A DNA stretch of 34,483 bases from Megamonas sp. UBA1799 (lineage in GTDB: Bacteria > Bacillota > Negativicutes > Selenomonadales > Selenomonadaceae): NCBI GenBank assembly GCA_002319815.1, contig DCFR01000048.1, forward strand, positions 11,445 to 45,927, in the 5' to 3' direction. Positions 14,989 through 21,935 of this stretch are shown here, piece after piece. Position 1 is the first letter of the stretch; every line of letters starts with the position of its first letter. Made by a program: the position numbers and the translations under genes. The notes below the pieces were generated by a model. It saw only the letters and a list, made by a program, of their open reading frames with translations, was not told the origin of the DNA and ran no database searches.

Positions 14989-16494
14989 ATGGAGATCAAT
15001 CATGAAATCAATCGGCTGCTGCATTTTGCGCTGCAGCAGGGGTTAATGCAGTCGGCGGATACGATTTATGCTGCCAATCGCTTGCTGGACTGCCTGCAGG
15101 CGGCAGAGTTTGTGCCGGAAGTTATTGCGGAAACGTTGGCAACAGCGGACCCAGTTCTGGAGCAGATGCTGCGGTATGCAGTGCGGGCTGGTATTTTGGA
15201 GGATACGGCTTCGACGAGGGATCTTTTTGATACGCGGCTCATGGATTGTCTGATGCCGCGGCCGTCGGAAGTGGCGGCCCGCTTTCAGGCCGAATACGAA
15301 AAATCACCGGTACAGGCAACCGATTGGTACTATCATTTCAGCATAGCTTCCAACTATATCCGGCAGGCGCGCATTGCTAAGAATATCGGCTGGAAAGTGC
15401 CGACCGAGTATGGCGAACTTGATGTAACGATTAATCTTTCTAAACCAGAAAAGGATCCGCGCGATATTGCCCGCGCTCGGCGAGAAAGCTGCACTTCGTA
15501 TCCGAAGTGCCTGCTTTGCCGGGAAAATGAGGGCTTTGCCGGCAATCTCAGCCGACCGGCCCGGCAGACGCATCGGCTGATTCCGCTCCAGCTGAACGGG
15601 CGGCCATGGTATCTGCAATATTCGCCCTATACGTATTATAATGAGCACTGTATTATTTTGAATCAAAATCATATTCCCATGCGGATTACCCGGGAAACGT
15701 TTGCCAATCTGGCGGCGTTTGTCGATTTGTTCCCGCATTATTTTGCCGGGTCCAATGCGGATCTGCCAATTGTCGGCGGTTCCATTCTGACGCATGACCA
15801 TTATCAGGGCGGTCGATATACTTTTGCGATGGAACGGGCGCCAATCGAAAAGAAATATGTTTTTCGCGGGTTTGAAAACGTCGAAGCCGGACGGGTTTGC
15901 TGGCCTATGTCGGTACTCCGCCTGCGGACTCCCGATAAACAGCGCCTCATTGTTCTGGCGGATAAGATTCTCCATTGCTGGCGCGGCTACAGCGATGCAG
16001 CGGTTGAAATACTGGCCGAGACCGACGGCGCGCCGCATAATACTATTACGCCGATTGCCCGCCGCCGTGACAATATGTATGAGTTTGATCTGGTGCTGCG
16101 CAATAATCGCACGACGAAGCAGCACCCATTGGGAATTTTTCATCCGCATGAGGAAGTGCATCATATTAAGAAAGAAAATATCGGCTTGATTGAAGTGCTG
16201 GGGCTGGCAATTTTGCCGGCGCGTCTGAAGCGGGAAATGGCCGTTGTGCGGGCGGCTCTTTTGCAGGGGATTCCCGATATTCGGGAACAGGAGGGCGCGG
16301 CTATTCATGCCGATTGGTATCAGGCGGTGCTGGCGGCGCATCCTGTCATTACGGAAAACAATGTAGATGAAATTCTTCGCCAGGAGATTGGTCAGGTATT
16401 TTTAACGGTCTTGGAACATGCGGGCGTGTTTAAACGAACGGCAGCCGGGCTGCAGGCTTTTGATCATTTCGTGACGGCGGTTTCCGCAGAATAG
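14989..16494 (+). CDS. galT: Galactose-1-phosphate uridylyltransferase, Firmicutes type 2
   Basis: This 501-residue enzyme transfers UMP between UDP-glucose and galactose-1-phosphate. It belongs to the long, Bacillus/Lactobacillus-type GalT group, not the shorter E. coli type. The nucleotidyl-transfer site is THDHYQGG, with His269 and His271, where one histidine carries UMP. The N-terminal half holds YYHFSIASNYIRQARIAKN and the conserved CLLCRENEGF. ATG 14989 is chosen because AAAGG precedes it and the galE stop codon is just upstream; a longer frame overlapping galE is not needed. Length agrees with the family. It is followed nine bases later by the regulator gene. Confidence 0.96.
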   Translation: MEINHEINRLLHFALQQGLMQSADTIYAANRLLDCLQAAEFVPEVIAETLATADPVLEQMLRYAVRAGILEDTASTRDLFDTRLMDCLMPRPSEVAARFQAEYEKSPVQATDWYYHFSIASNYIRQARIAKNIGWKVPTEYGELDVTINLSKPEKDPRDIARARRESCTSYPKCLLCRENEGFAGNLSRPARQTHRLIPLQLNGRPWYLQYSPYTYYNEHCIILNQNHIPMRITRETFANLAAFVDLFPHYFAGSNADLPIVGGSILTHDHYQGGRYTFAMERAPIEKKYVFRGFENVEAGRVCWPMSVLRLRTPDKQRLIVLADKILHCWRGYSDAAVEILAETDGAPHNTITPIARRRDNMYEFDLVLRNNRTTKQHPLGIFHPHEEVHHIKKENIGLIEVLGLAILPARLKREMAVVRAALLQGIPDIREQEGAAIHADWYQAVLAAHPVITENNVDEILRQEIGQVFLTVLEHAGVFKRTAAGLQAFDHFVTAVSAE

Positions 16495-16503
16495 GGGCGG
16501 GGT

Positions 16504-17523
16504 ATGAGAGCAACCATTCATGATGTGGCGCAAAAAGCCGGGGTTTCTGTGGCTACAGTATCCCGGGTGGTAAATGGAAATTATCCGGTGCGGGAAGAGA
16601 CCCGCCAGCGCGTCAATGCGGCGATCAAGGCGCTGCAGTATGTGCCCAATATGCAGGCGCGCGAGCTGAACATGCGCTGTTCGTCAAGCATTGGGGTTGT
16701 TGTTCCCGGGCTTTATAATATGTTTTTTGCCGAAGTCATTGATGGGATTGAAGACTATCTGCACCGCGGGTCGTATTCGCTGCTGCTTTGTTGTGCGAAA
16801 AATGATCCTCGACAGGAAATGCAGTGCGTTACTGATCTGATGAGCCGTAACGTATCGGGGATTATTGTCATCAGTCCGAATACGGAGCAGGTGGCTCCGG
16901 CCTTTTATGAGCAGCTGCAGCAGCGGCTGGCAATGGTGTTTATTAACAGCTATACGGCGCAGCTGCCGGACGTTTCTTTAGTCAATGACGACGCCCGGTC
17001 GGGGGTGCGGCAGGCGCTTGCCTGGCTGACCGGGCATGGACATCGGCGCATCTTGTTTGTAAGGGGGGATCACAGCGATTCTTATCGGGTCAAAGAGCAG
17101 GCGTATGTGGAATTTATGACGGAAAACGGTTGGCTGCATCGCGAAGACATTGTCAGTGTCGGCGAGGGGAATGGCACCATGACTGTCGATCATACGGCCC
17201 GGCGCATGCAGTCGGTTTTGTCGGATCGGTCACTAACGGCCGTGCTGTGCTGTAATGATCTCATGGGGGTCGGCGTTCTGGCGGCATGCCGGAAGCTTGG
17301 CATACAGGTGCCGCAGGAGCTTTCGGTTATCGGCTATGATAATATTTCACTGGGGAATTTTATTACGCCGCAGCTGACGACTGTCGACCAGCATATGTTT
17401 CGGCTGGGCAGCCGAGCCGCCGAGCTTTTGATTGAACGGATTACCACCGGCGTCTGTCACCAGCTGCTGCTGGATAATCAGTTGGTTTTGCGGGAGACCA
17501 CTGCGGATTGTCGGCGATCATAA
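16504..17523 (+). CDS. LacI/GalR-family transcriptional regulator
   Basis: This 339-residue regulator has the N-terminal helix-turn-helix TIHDVAQKAGVSVATVSRVV at residues 4-23 and a hinge helix around YVPNMQARELN. A periplasmic-binding-protein-like sensing domain follows (IGVVVPGLYNMFFAEVIDGI, then VIGYDNISLGNFITPQLTTV). It is the fourth gene of the gal cluster and most likely binds the palindromic operator at 12674, giving autoregulation. By family analogy galactose or a derivative would release it, but the ligand is not shown by the sequence. GGGGCGGGGT just before the ATG is the ribosome site. There is no sign of truncation. Confidence 0.93.
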   Translation: MRATIHDVAQKAGVSVATVSRVVNGNYPVREETRQRVNAAIKALQYVPNMQARELNMRCSSSIGVVVPGLYNMFFAEVIDGIEDYLHRGSYSLLLCCAKNDPRQEMQCVTDLMSRNVSGIIVISPNTEQVAPAFYEQLQQRLAMVFINSYTAQLPDVSLVNDDARSGVRQALAWLTGHGHRRILFVRGDHSDSYRVKEQAYVEFMTENGWLHREDIVSVGEGNGTMTVDHTARRMQSVLSDRSLTAVLCCNDLMGVGVLAACRKLGIQVPQELSVIGYDNISLGNFITPQLTTVDQHMFRLGSRAAELLIERITTGVCHQLLLDNQLVLRETTADCRRS

Positions 17524-17587
17524 AACCGGTCAATCGGCAAGGGGTAAAAAGAATATTAAAATTGAACAGAAAGCAGGCGAAGCAGCA

Positions 17588-18571
17588 TTGAAAAAAATAT
17601 GTATGATTGCCACCGGAGGGACGATCGCTTCCGAGCAGGGCAAGGACGGACTTTATCCGGCGCTTACGGGAGAAAAGCTTTTGGCCATGGCGCCGGAGCT
17701 GGCGGATGTTTGCGAAGTTGATTTTAAAGAGATTTTGCGTCTTGACAGCAGCAATTTGCTGCCGGAACATTGGCAGCTCATGGCTTATACAGTGGCAGAA
17801 AATTATGAAAAATATGATGGCTTTGTAATAAGTCATGGCACGGATACGATGGCCTATTCAGCGGGGGCGCTGTATTATATGCTGCAAAACAGCTGCAAGC
17901 CGATTGTATTCACCGGATCGCAGGTTCCAATCGAAGCGCCGGATACCGATGCCCGGCGCAATCTATTGACTGCCTTTGCCGCAGCTGCGGCTGGACGGCC
18001 GGGCGTATTTCTCGCATTTGGCGGACGGCTCATCTGGGGCAATGCGGCCAAAAAGATGTATACGGAGGATTTTCATGCGTTTTTAAGTATTAACCGTGAG
18101 GAAGCGGGATATTTTAATGGACGCGAGCTTATTTGGAAAGAACCGGCAGCATTTGAGCCGCCGTGTGAAGGTTTCTGTCTACAGGCCGATTTGGACCCGG
18201 AGGTTTGTGTGATCAAATTGATTCCCGGGTTGGATCCTTCGTTTATGTGCCATATCGTTGACGCTGGTTACCATGCGATTATTATTGAAGGCTATGGCGT
18301 CGGCGGCGTGCCGACCGAGGCTTCGCCCAAAAATTTTCTGCCGGCCATTCGCTATGCGGTGGCCCGCGGCGTGATTGTGGTCTGCGCTACGCAGAGCGTT
18401 TATAACGGAGTGCATTTGGATCGTTATGAGGTAGGTATTCTGGCGGCGCGCTGCGGTGCTATTTCCGGCGGCGATCTGCCGATTGAGGCGCTGGTTCCCA
18501 AGCTCATGCTGGCGCTGGCCAAAACCAAAGAACCAGCGGCAGTCAGGAAAATTATCGAAACAGAAAAGTAA
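17588..18571 (+). CDS. ansA: L-asparaginase, type I (cytosolic)
   Basis: This enzyme of about 327 residues hydrolyses L-asparagine to aspartate and ammonia. Both catalytic threonines are visible: Thr12 in ATGGTIAS and Thr85 in SHGTDTMAY, next to Asp86. The substrate serine region is LDSSNLLPEHW, and the conserved lysine lies in FGGRLIWGNAAKKMY. There is no signal peptide, so the protein is cytosolic (type I). I take TTG 17588 as the start because homology begins at KKICMIATGG. The ribosome site before it (AGGCGAAG) is weak, so the start is less certain than the identity. It follows the gal regulator by 64 bases with no obvious terminator between them and may be co-transcribed. Any link to galactose use is unclear. 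Confidence 0.92.
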   Translation: MKKICMIATGGTIASEQGKDGLYPALTGEKLLAMAPELADVCEVDFKEILRLDSSNLLPEHWQLMAYTVAENYEKYDGFVISHGTDTMAYSAGALYYMLQNSCKPIVFTGSQVPIEAPDTDARRNLLTAFAAAAAGRPGVFLAFGGRLIWGNAAKKMYTEDFHAFLSINREEAGYFNGRELIWKEPAAFEPPCEGFCLQADLDPEVCVIKLIPGLDPSFMCHIVDAGYHAIIIEGYGVGGVPTEASPKNFLPAIRYAVARGVIVVCATQSVYNGVHLDRYEVGILAARCGAISGGDLPIEALVPKLMLALAKTKEPAAVRKIIETEK

Positions 18572-18589
18572 TTCGGAGGTTTGCCCGGG

Positions 18590-19471
18590 TCATTTTTTTG
18601 CGAGCAGCAGTACAGCGCTTAAAATGAATGCGGCGCCAAGCAGTTCGGACAAACCGAAAGGGACGTCAAGCAGCACGGTGGAAAGCGTAATGGCGGATAC
18701 CGGTTCCAGCGAGGCAAACAGGCTGGTTTCACCGGGAGAGATGTATTTGATGCTTTCCAGATAAGCCCAAAAAGCAATCACGGTGCCAAAGATGATGATC
18801 CAGGCGGTAAGTAAAATCGCGGTGGCGTCGAGGGTGCCGGGAAATTTCCAGGGGGGACCGGCCGGGGTGAGCAGCAGCCCGCCGAGCAGCATAGCCCAGC
18901 CGATAACAAGCGGCGAGCGATGCCGGGATAAAAGCCCTTTGGGCTGAATCGTGTAAAAGGCAGCGGAAAACGCCGACATCAATCCCCAGAATAAAGCGGC
19001 CGGGGATATGGAGAGGGTGGTCAGGTTGCCGTGCGTGACCAAAAGCAGCGTTCCCAGCATAGCCATCACAACGCATACTATTTCCCGTTTGGTGGGCCAT
19101 TGGTGGTAGCGAAGCGTCATCCAGACAACGATGATGACCGGCAGTAAGTACTGCAGGACTGTGGCCGTGGCCGCATTGCCGGCTTTGATCGCGGCGAAAT
19201 AGGTATACTGAACACTGAGCATGCCAACGAAACTAAAAAGCAGCAGCTGACGAATGTCCTGCTGCTTTTTCCATACATCAAAAATGCGGCCGGGGCAGGA
19301 AATCGTATCAATGGCGAGCAAAATGAGTCCGGCCAGCTGCAGGCGGATGACAACGAGATGTTCGGGTGAAAAGCCGCGCTGCTGGAGCACAAATTGGGCG
19401 GCAACGCCGGAGCCGCCCCAGAGAAGAGCGCCGATGGCGACGAGCAGCATACCTTTATAGCGTGGGTTCAT
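18590..19471 (-). CDS. EamA/DMT-family transporter
   Basis: This 293-residue membrane protein has ten predicted hydrophobic helices in two EamA halves. The first half starts MLLVAIGALLWGGSGVAAQF and the second contains FWGLMSAFSAAFYTIQPKGL. The conserved end of each half is present (ISPGETSLFASLEPVSAITL). Members of the drug/metabolite transporter superfamily usually export amino acids or other metabolites; this one cannot be assigned a substrate. The ATG at 19471 has GGAGG seven bases upstream. It is preceded by a 21-codon ORF whose TGA overlaps this ATG, so translation of the two may be coupled. It converges on the asparaginase gene, leaving only an 18-base gap. Confidence 0.92.
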   Translation of the reverse strand: MNPRYKGMLLVAIGALLWGGSGVAAQFVLQQRGFSPEHLVVIRLQLAGLILLAIDTISCPGRIFDVWKKQQDIRQLLLFSFVGMLSVQYTYFAAIKAGNAATATVLQYLLPVIIVVWMTLRYHQWPTKREIVCVVMAMLGTLLLVTHGNLTTLSISPAALFWGLMSAFSAAFYTIQPKGLLSRHRSPLVIGWAMLLGGLLLTPAGPPWKFPGTLDATAILLTAWIIIFGTVIAFWAYLESIKYISPGETSLFASLEPVSAITLSTVLLDVPFGLSELLGAAFILSAVLLLAKK

Positions 19472-19533
19472 GCGCCGGCCTCCATATCTTTTAATACCTC
19501 ATAAAATAGGTTCATAATTTTTTTTGCCTGCAA
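19468..19533 (-). CDS. 21-residue ORF translationally coupled to the EamA transporter
   Basis: A short frame runs from TTG (19533-19531) to TGA (19470-19468). It reads MQAKKIMNLF at the start (TTG read as Met) and ends DMEAGA, a lysine-rich, amphipathic helix-like peptide. AAGGAGG lies eight bases before the TTG, an ideal ribosome site that has no other start codon to serve. The stop codon overlaps the transporter ATG in an ATGA arrangement. The predicted promoter places the transcript start just before this ribosome site. It may be a leader peptide that controls transporter translation or a small protein partner. Nothing identifies its function, and expression is unproven. Confidence 0.5.
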   Translation of the reverse strand: MQAKKIMNLFYEVLKDMEAGA

Positions 19534-19556
19534 ACGGAACGCCTCCTTATTCGTTT

Positions 19557-19585
19557 AATATAAACCGGATTGTTTTCGCTGTCCA
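19557..19585 (-). promoter_or_regulatory. Promoter of the small ORF and EamA transporter
   Basis: On the minus strand TGGACA (19580-19585) and TATATT (19557-19562) are exactly 17 bases apart, each matching consensus at five of six positions. The transcript would start near 19550, immediately before AAGGAGG of the small ORF. Confidence 0.6.
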
Positions 19586-19598
19586 GTCTAAAATATTC

Positions 19599-19627
19599 TT
19601 TACAAGAACTTATGTTCTGTATATAAT
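19599..19627 (+). promoter_or_regulatory. Promoter of the radical SAM DNA-repair-like pair
   Basis: TTTACA (19599-19604) and TATAAT (19622-19627) have 17-base spacing. The LexA-type palindrome fills the spacer. Confidence 0.8.
19605..19618. promoter_or_regulatory. LexA (SOS) box
   Basis: AGAACTTATGTTCT is a 14-base palindrome of form GAAC-N4-GTTC, which matches the known Gram-positive-type LexA/DinR operator core. It lies wholly between the -35 and -10 elements, where LexA would block the polymerase. This supports DNA-damage induction of the genes at 19650 and 20954. Confidence 0.78.
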
Positions 19628-19649
19628 GAATAGAAAGGGGGTGCCGGGT

Positions 19650-20975
19650 ATGGACATTATGGAAAAACTGCGCATTTTGAGCGATGCGGCAAAATACGAT
19701 GCCGCCTGCACGTCGAGCGGCGTCGATAAACGAGCCGGGCGCGGCGGTATGGGCAGCGCGATGGCGGCGGGGTGCTGTCACAGTTTTGCGGCAGATGGAC
19801 GCTGTATCTCATTGCTCAAGGTGCTGCTGACCAATGTCTGCATTTTTGATTGCGCGTATTGCGTCAACCGGTGCTCCCATGATACGGAGCGGGCGGCTTT
19901 TACGCCGCGTGAGCTGGCCGATCTGACGATGCAGTTTTATCGGCGTAATTATATCGAGGGACTTTTTTTGAGTTCCGGCGTGGCTGGTTCGCCGGATGTT
20001 ACTTGTGAACGGATGATTGAAACACTGCGAATTTTACGTGAGGAATATCGTTTTACCGGCTATATTCATGCTAAAGCGATCCCTGGCGCGGACCAGGCGC
20101 TGATTGCCCGGCTGGGTATGCTGGCTGACCGCATGAGTGTAAATATTGAACTGCCGTCGGCGGCCAGTCTGGCGAAGCTGGCGCCGGATAAGACCAAACG
20201 AGCCATTTTAGCGCCCATGGGTTATATTCAGCGGCGCATCGCGGAGAGCAGTCATGATCTGGTGCGTTATCGCCATGCACCGCATTTTGCTCCGGCCGGA
20301 CAAAGCACCCAGATGATTATCGGGGCTTCGCCCGAGCCTGATTATCAGATTTTGCAGCTCAGTGAAGGCCTTTACCGGCGCTATGGCCTGAAACGGGTAT
20401 TTTTTTCCGCCTATGTGCCGGTGACCGCCAATCCTTTGCTGCCCGCGGTCGATACGCCTCCGCCGCTTTGGCGGGAACACCGTTTGTATCAGGCGGACTG
20501 GCTGCTGCGGTTTTATGGTTTTTCTGCGCAGGAGCTGCTGGACGAAGCCCATCCGGATTTTCATCCTTATGTGGATCCAAAATGCAGTTGGGCGCTGCGC
20601 AATGCCGCGAATTTTCCCTTAGAAGTAAATCGGGCGGCTTATGAGGAACTGCTGCGGGTGCCTGGAATCGGTGTGAAAAGTGCGATTCGCATTGTTCGGG
20701 CGCGGCGGGCGGCGGCGCTGACCTGGGACGCGCTGGCCCGGATCGGAGTCGTGCTGAAACGGGCCCGGTATTTTTTACTTTGCCGGGGACGCCGTTATCC
20801 GGGGCTGGTGAGTGACCGGGACGCTTTCCTGCTGGCGATGATGTCGCCGCGGGAACAGCATTTATATCGGTCGCAGGAAAGCGGGACGCGTCAGCTGTCG
20901 CTGTTTGACGGAAACGAACCGCAGCTGACGGCGCTGCAAAGGGAGGCGATCCGGTGTCTGCCCATGATCTTGTAA
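19650..20975 (+). CDS. Putative DNA modification/repair radical SAM protein (TIGR03916-like)
   Basis: This 441-residue protein has the radical SAM cluster motif CIFDCAYC (Cys64, Cys68 and Cys71) followed by VNRCSHDTERAAFTPREL. Near residues 330-352 a helix-hairpin-helix DNA-binding motif occurs (ELLRVPGIGVKSAIRIVRAR). This combination matches the family annotated as putative DNA modification/repair radical SAM proteins, whose reaction is still unknown to my knowledge. ATG 19650 is favoured by AAAGGGGG eight bases upstream. The next gene, a DUF4130-type protein, overlaps its end by 22 bases, so the pair is co-transcribed. The promoter carries a LexA-type box, in keeping with an induced repair role. 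Confidence 0.85.
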   Translation: MDIMEKLRILSDAAKYDAACTSSGVDKRAGRGGMGSAMAAGCCHSFAADGRCISLLKVLLTNVCIFDCAYCVNRCSHDTERAAFTPRELADLTMQFYRRNYIEGLFLSSGVAGSPDVTCERMIETLRILREEYRFTGYIHAKAIPGADQALIARLGMLADRMSVNIELPSAASLAKLAPDKTKRAILAPMGYIQRRIAESSHDLVRYRHAPHFAPAGQSTQMIIGASPEPDYQILQLSEGLYRRYGLKRVFFSAYVPVTANPLLPAVDTPPPLWREHRLYQADWLLRFYGFSAQELLDEAHPDFHPYVDPKCSWALRNAANFPLEVNRAAYEELLRVPGIGVKSAIRIVRARRAAALTWDALARIGVVLKRARYFLLCRGRRYPGLVSDRDAFLLAMMSPREQHLYRSQESGTRQLSLFDGNEPQLTALQREAIRCLPMIL

Positions 20976-21745
20976 CCTATCGTTATGACGGCAGCTGGGA
21001 AGGGCTGCTTTGCTGTGTGTTTGAAAGTTATACGGCGCATGAACTGCCGGAGGCGATTCTGGGTCCGGAGGCGCCGGAAACAAGTCTGTTTGGCAGTAAA
21101 ACGATTGTAACCGATGTCGGGAATGCCGCACGCGTCGAGGTATCGCTTCCCCGGAAGCTTGGTCATGAGGCCGCAGAGTTGGTGCGGCTGACATTTTTTA
21201 CCTGTCTGCCGGAAAAGGAACTTTGGATGCTGCGCTTTTTGCGTCTCGGTTATCAATATGGACCGCAGCTGCTGCAGTTTGCCGGTAATGAAACGGTCTA
21301 TAGGCTGCAGAAGGCGGTGCAGCATCTTTTATCCGAGGCGCATCTGCTCAAAGGGTTTATCCGTTTTTCCGTACAGAACAATGTTCTGGTTACGACGATC
21401 GGACCGAAAAACTGCGTGCTGCCGTTTTTGGCCGGGCATTTTAAAGCGCGTTTCCCAGAGGAGCACTGGCTGATTTATGACGCCGCGCATCATATGGCGC
21501 TGGCTTATCGTCCCTATGAGACGGCCATTCTTCCGTTGGAGTCTTTTTCTGCTGCGCCGCCGGATGAGGAAGAAGCAAGATTCCGGGCGCTGTGGTGTCA
21601 GTTTTATGATACGATTGAAATCCGTTCGCGGCATAATGAACGCTGCCGGATGACGCTCATGCCAAAGCGCTATTGGAAATATATGACGGAGTTTACGCGC
21701 GACTTTGCCGTGCCGGACGCAAATCCCCAGCTGCCGGCAACTTAA
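20954..21745 (+). CDS. DUF4130/TIGR03915-like putative DNA metabolism protein
   Basis: This 263-residue protein begins VTYRYDGSWEGLLCCVFESY after four residues, the hallmark start of the TIGR03915 family. Segments LRLGYQYGPQLLQFAGNETVYRLQ (given in part), HLLKGFIRFSV and, late, HFKARFPEEHWLIYDAAHHMAL and MPKRYWKYMTEF are typical of DUF4130. In other bacteria this domain may be fused to a uracil-DNA-glycosylase-like domain; here the protein stands alone. The start is GTG 20954, seven bases after GGGAGG, inside the end of the radical SAM gene. The overlap points to tight coupling and a shared pathway, probably repair of an unusual base lesion. The chemistry is not known. Confidence 0.83.
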   Translation: MSAHDLVTYRYDGSWEGLLCCVFESYTAHELPEAILGPEAPETSLFGSKTIVTDVGNAARVEVSLPRKLGHEAAELVRLTFFTCLPEKELWMLRFLRLGYQYGPQLLQFAGNETVYRLQKAVQHLLSEAHLLKGFIRFSVQNNVLVTTIGPKNCVLPFLAGHFKARFPEEHWLIYDAAHHMALAYRPYETAILPLESFSAAPPDEEEARFRALWCQFYDTIEIRSRHNERCRMTLMPKRYWKYMTEFTRDFAVPDANPQLPAT

Positions 21746-21810
21746 GCATACCCATGTTTCGACAAGCTGATGCAGGCTGGCCGGGAAATGGATATGCTTA
21801 TTTTTATTTT
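21744..21810 (+). terminator. Possible terminator before the cas operon
   Basis: AAGCATACCCAT (21744-21755) pairs with ATGGATATGCTT (21788-21799) with a single mismatch, and a T-rich tract follows. The loop is large (32 bases), so this is a moderate candidate. Confidence 0.5.
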
Positions 21811-21896
21811 ACGGAGAATGGAGTTCTTCATCGTATCGAAACGAAGATGATGCATATATTTTTATGCGAAAAAAGAATATACGCAGAGTTATACGC

Positions 21897-21902
21897 TATA
21901 AT
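21897..21902 (+). promoter_or_regulatory. Possible -10 element of the cas operon promoter
   Basis: TATAAT lies 34 bases before the cas3 ATG. No recognisable -35 element is found 16-18 bases upstream, so the promoter may be weak or need an activator. The rest of the 21811-21935 gap is AT-rich without other clear signals. Confidence 0.4.
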
Positions 21903-21935
21903 GGTATTAAAAATTAATATAAAGAAGATGTTGCA

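Noticed and set aside
15304..16341. 345-codon minus-strand frame opposite galT
   Set aside because: It lies wholly within galT, which has a convincing active site. No ribosome site or domain supports the opposite frame.
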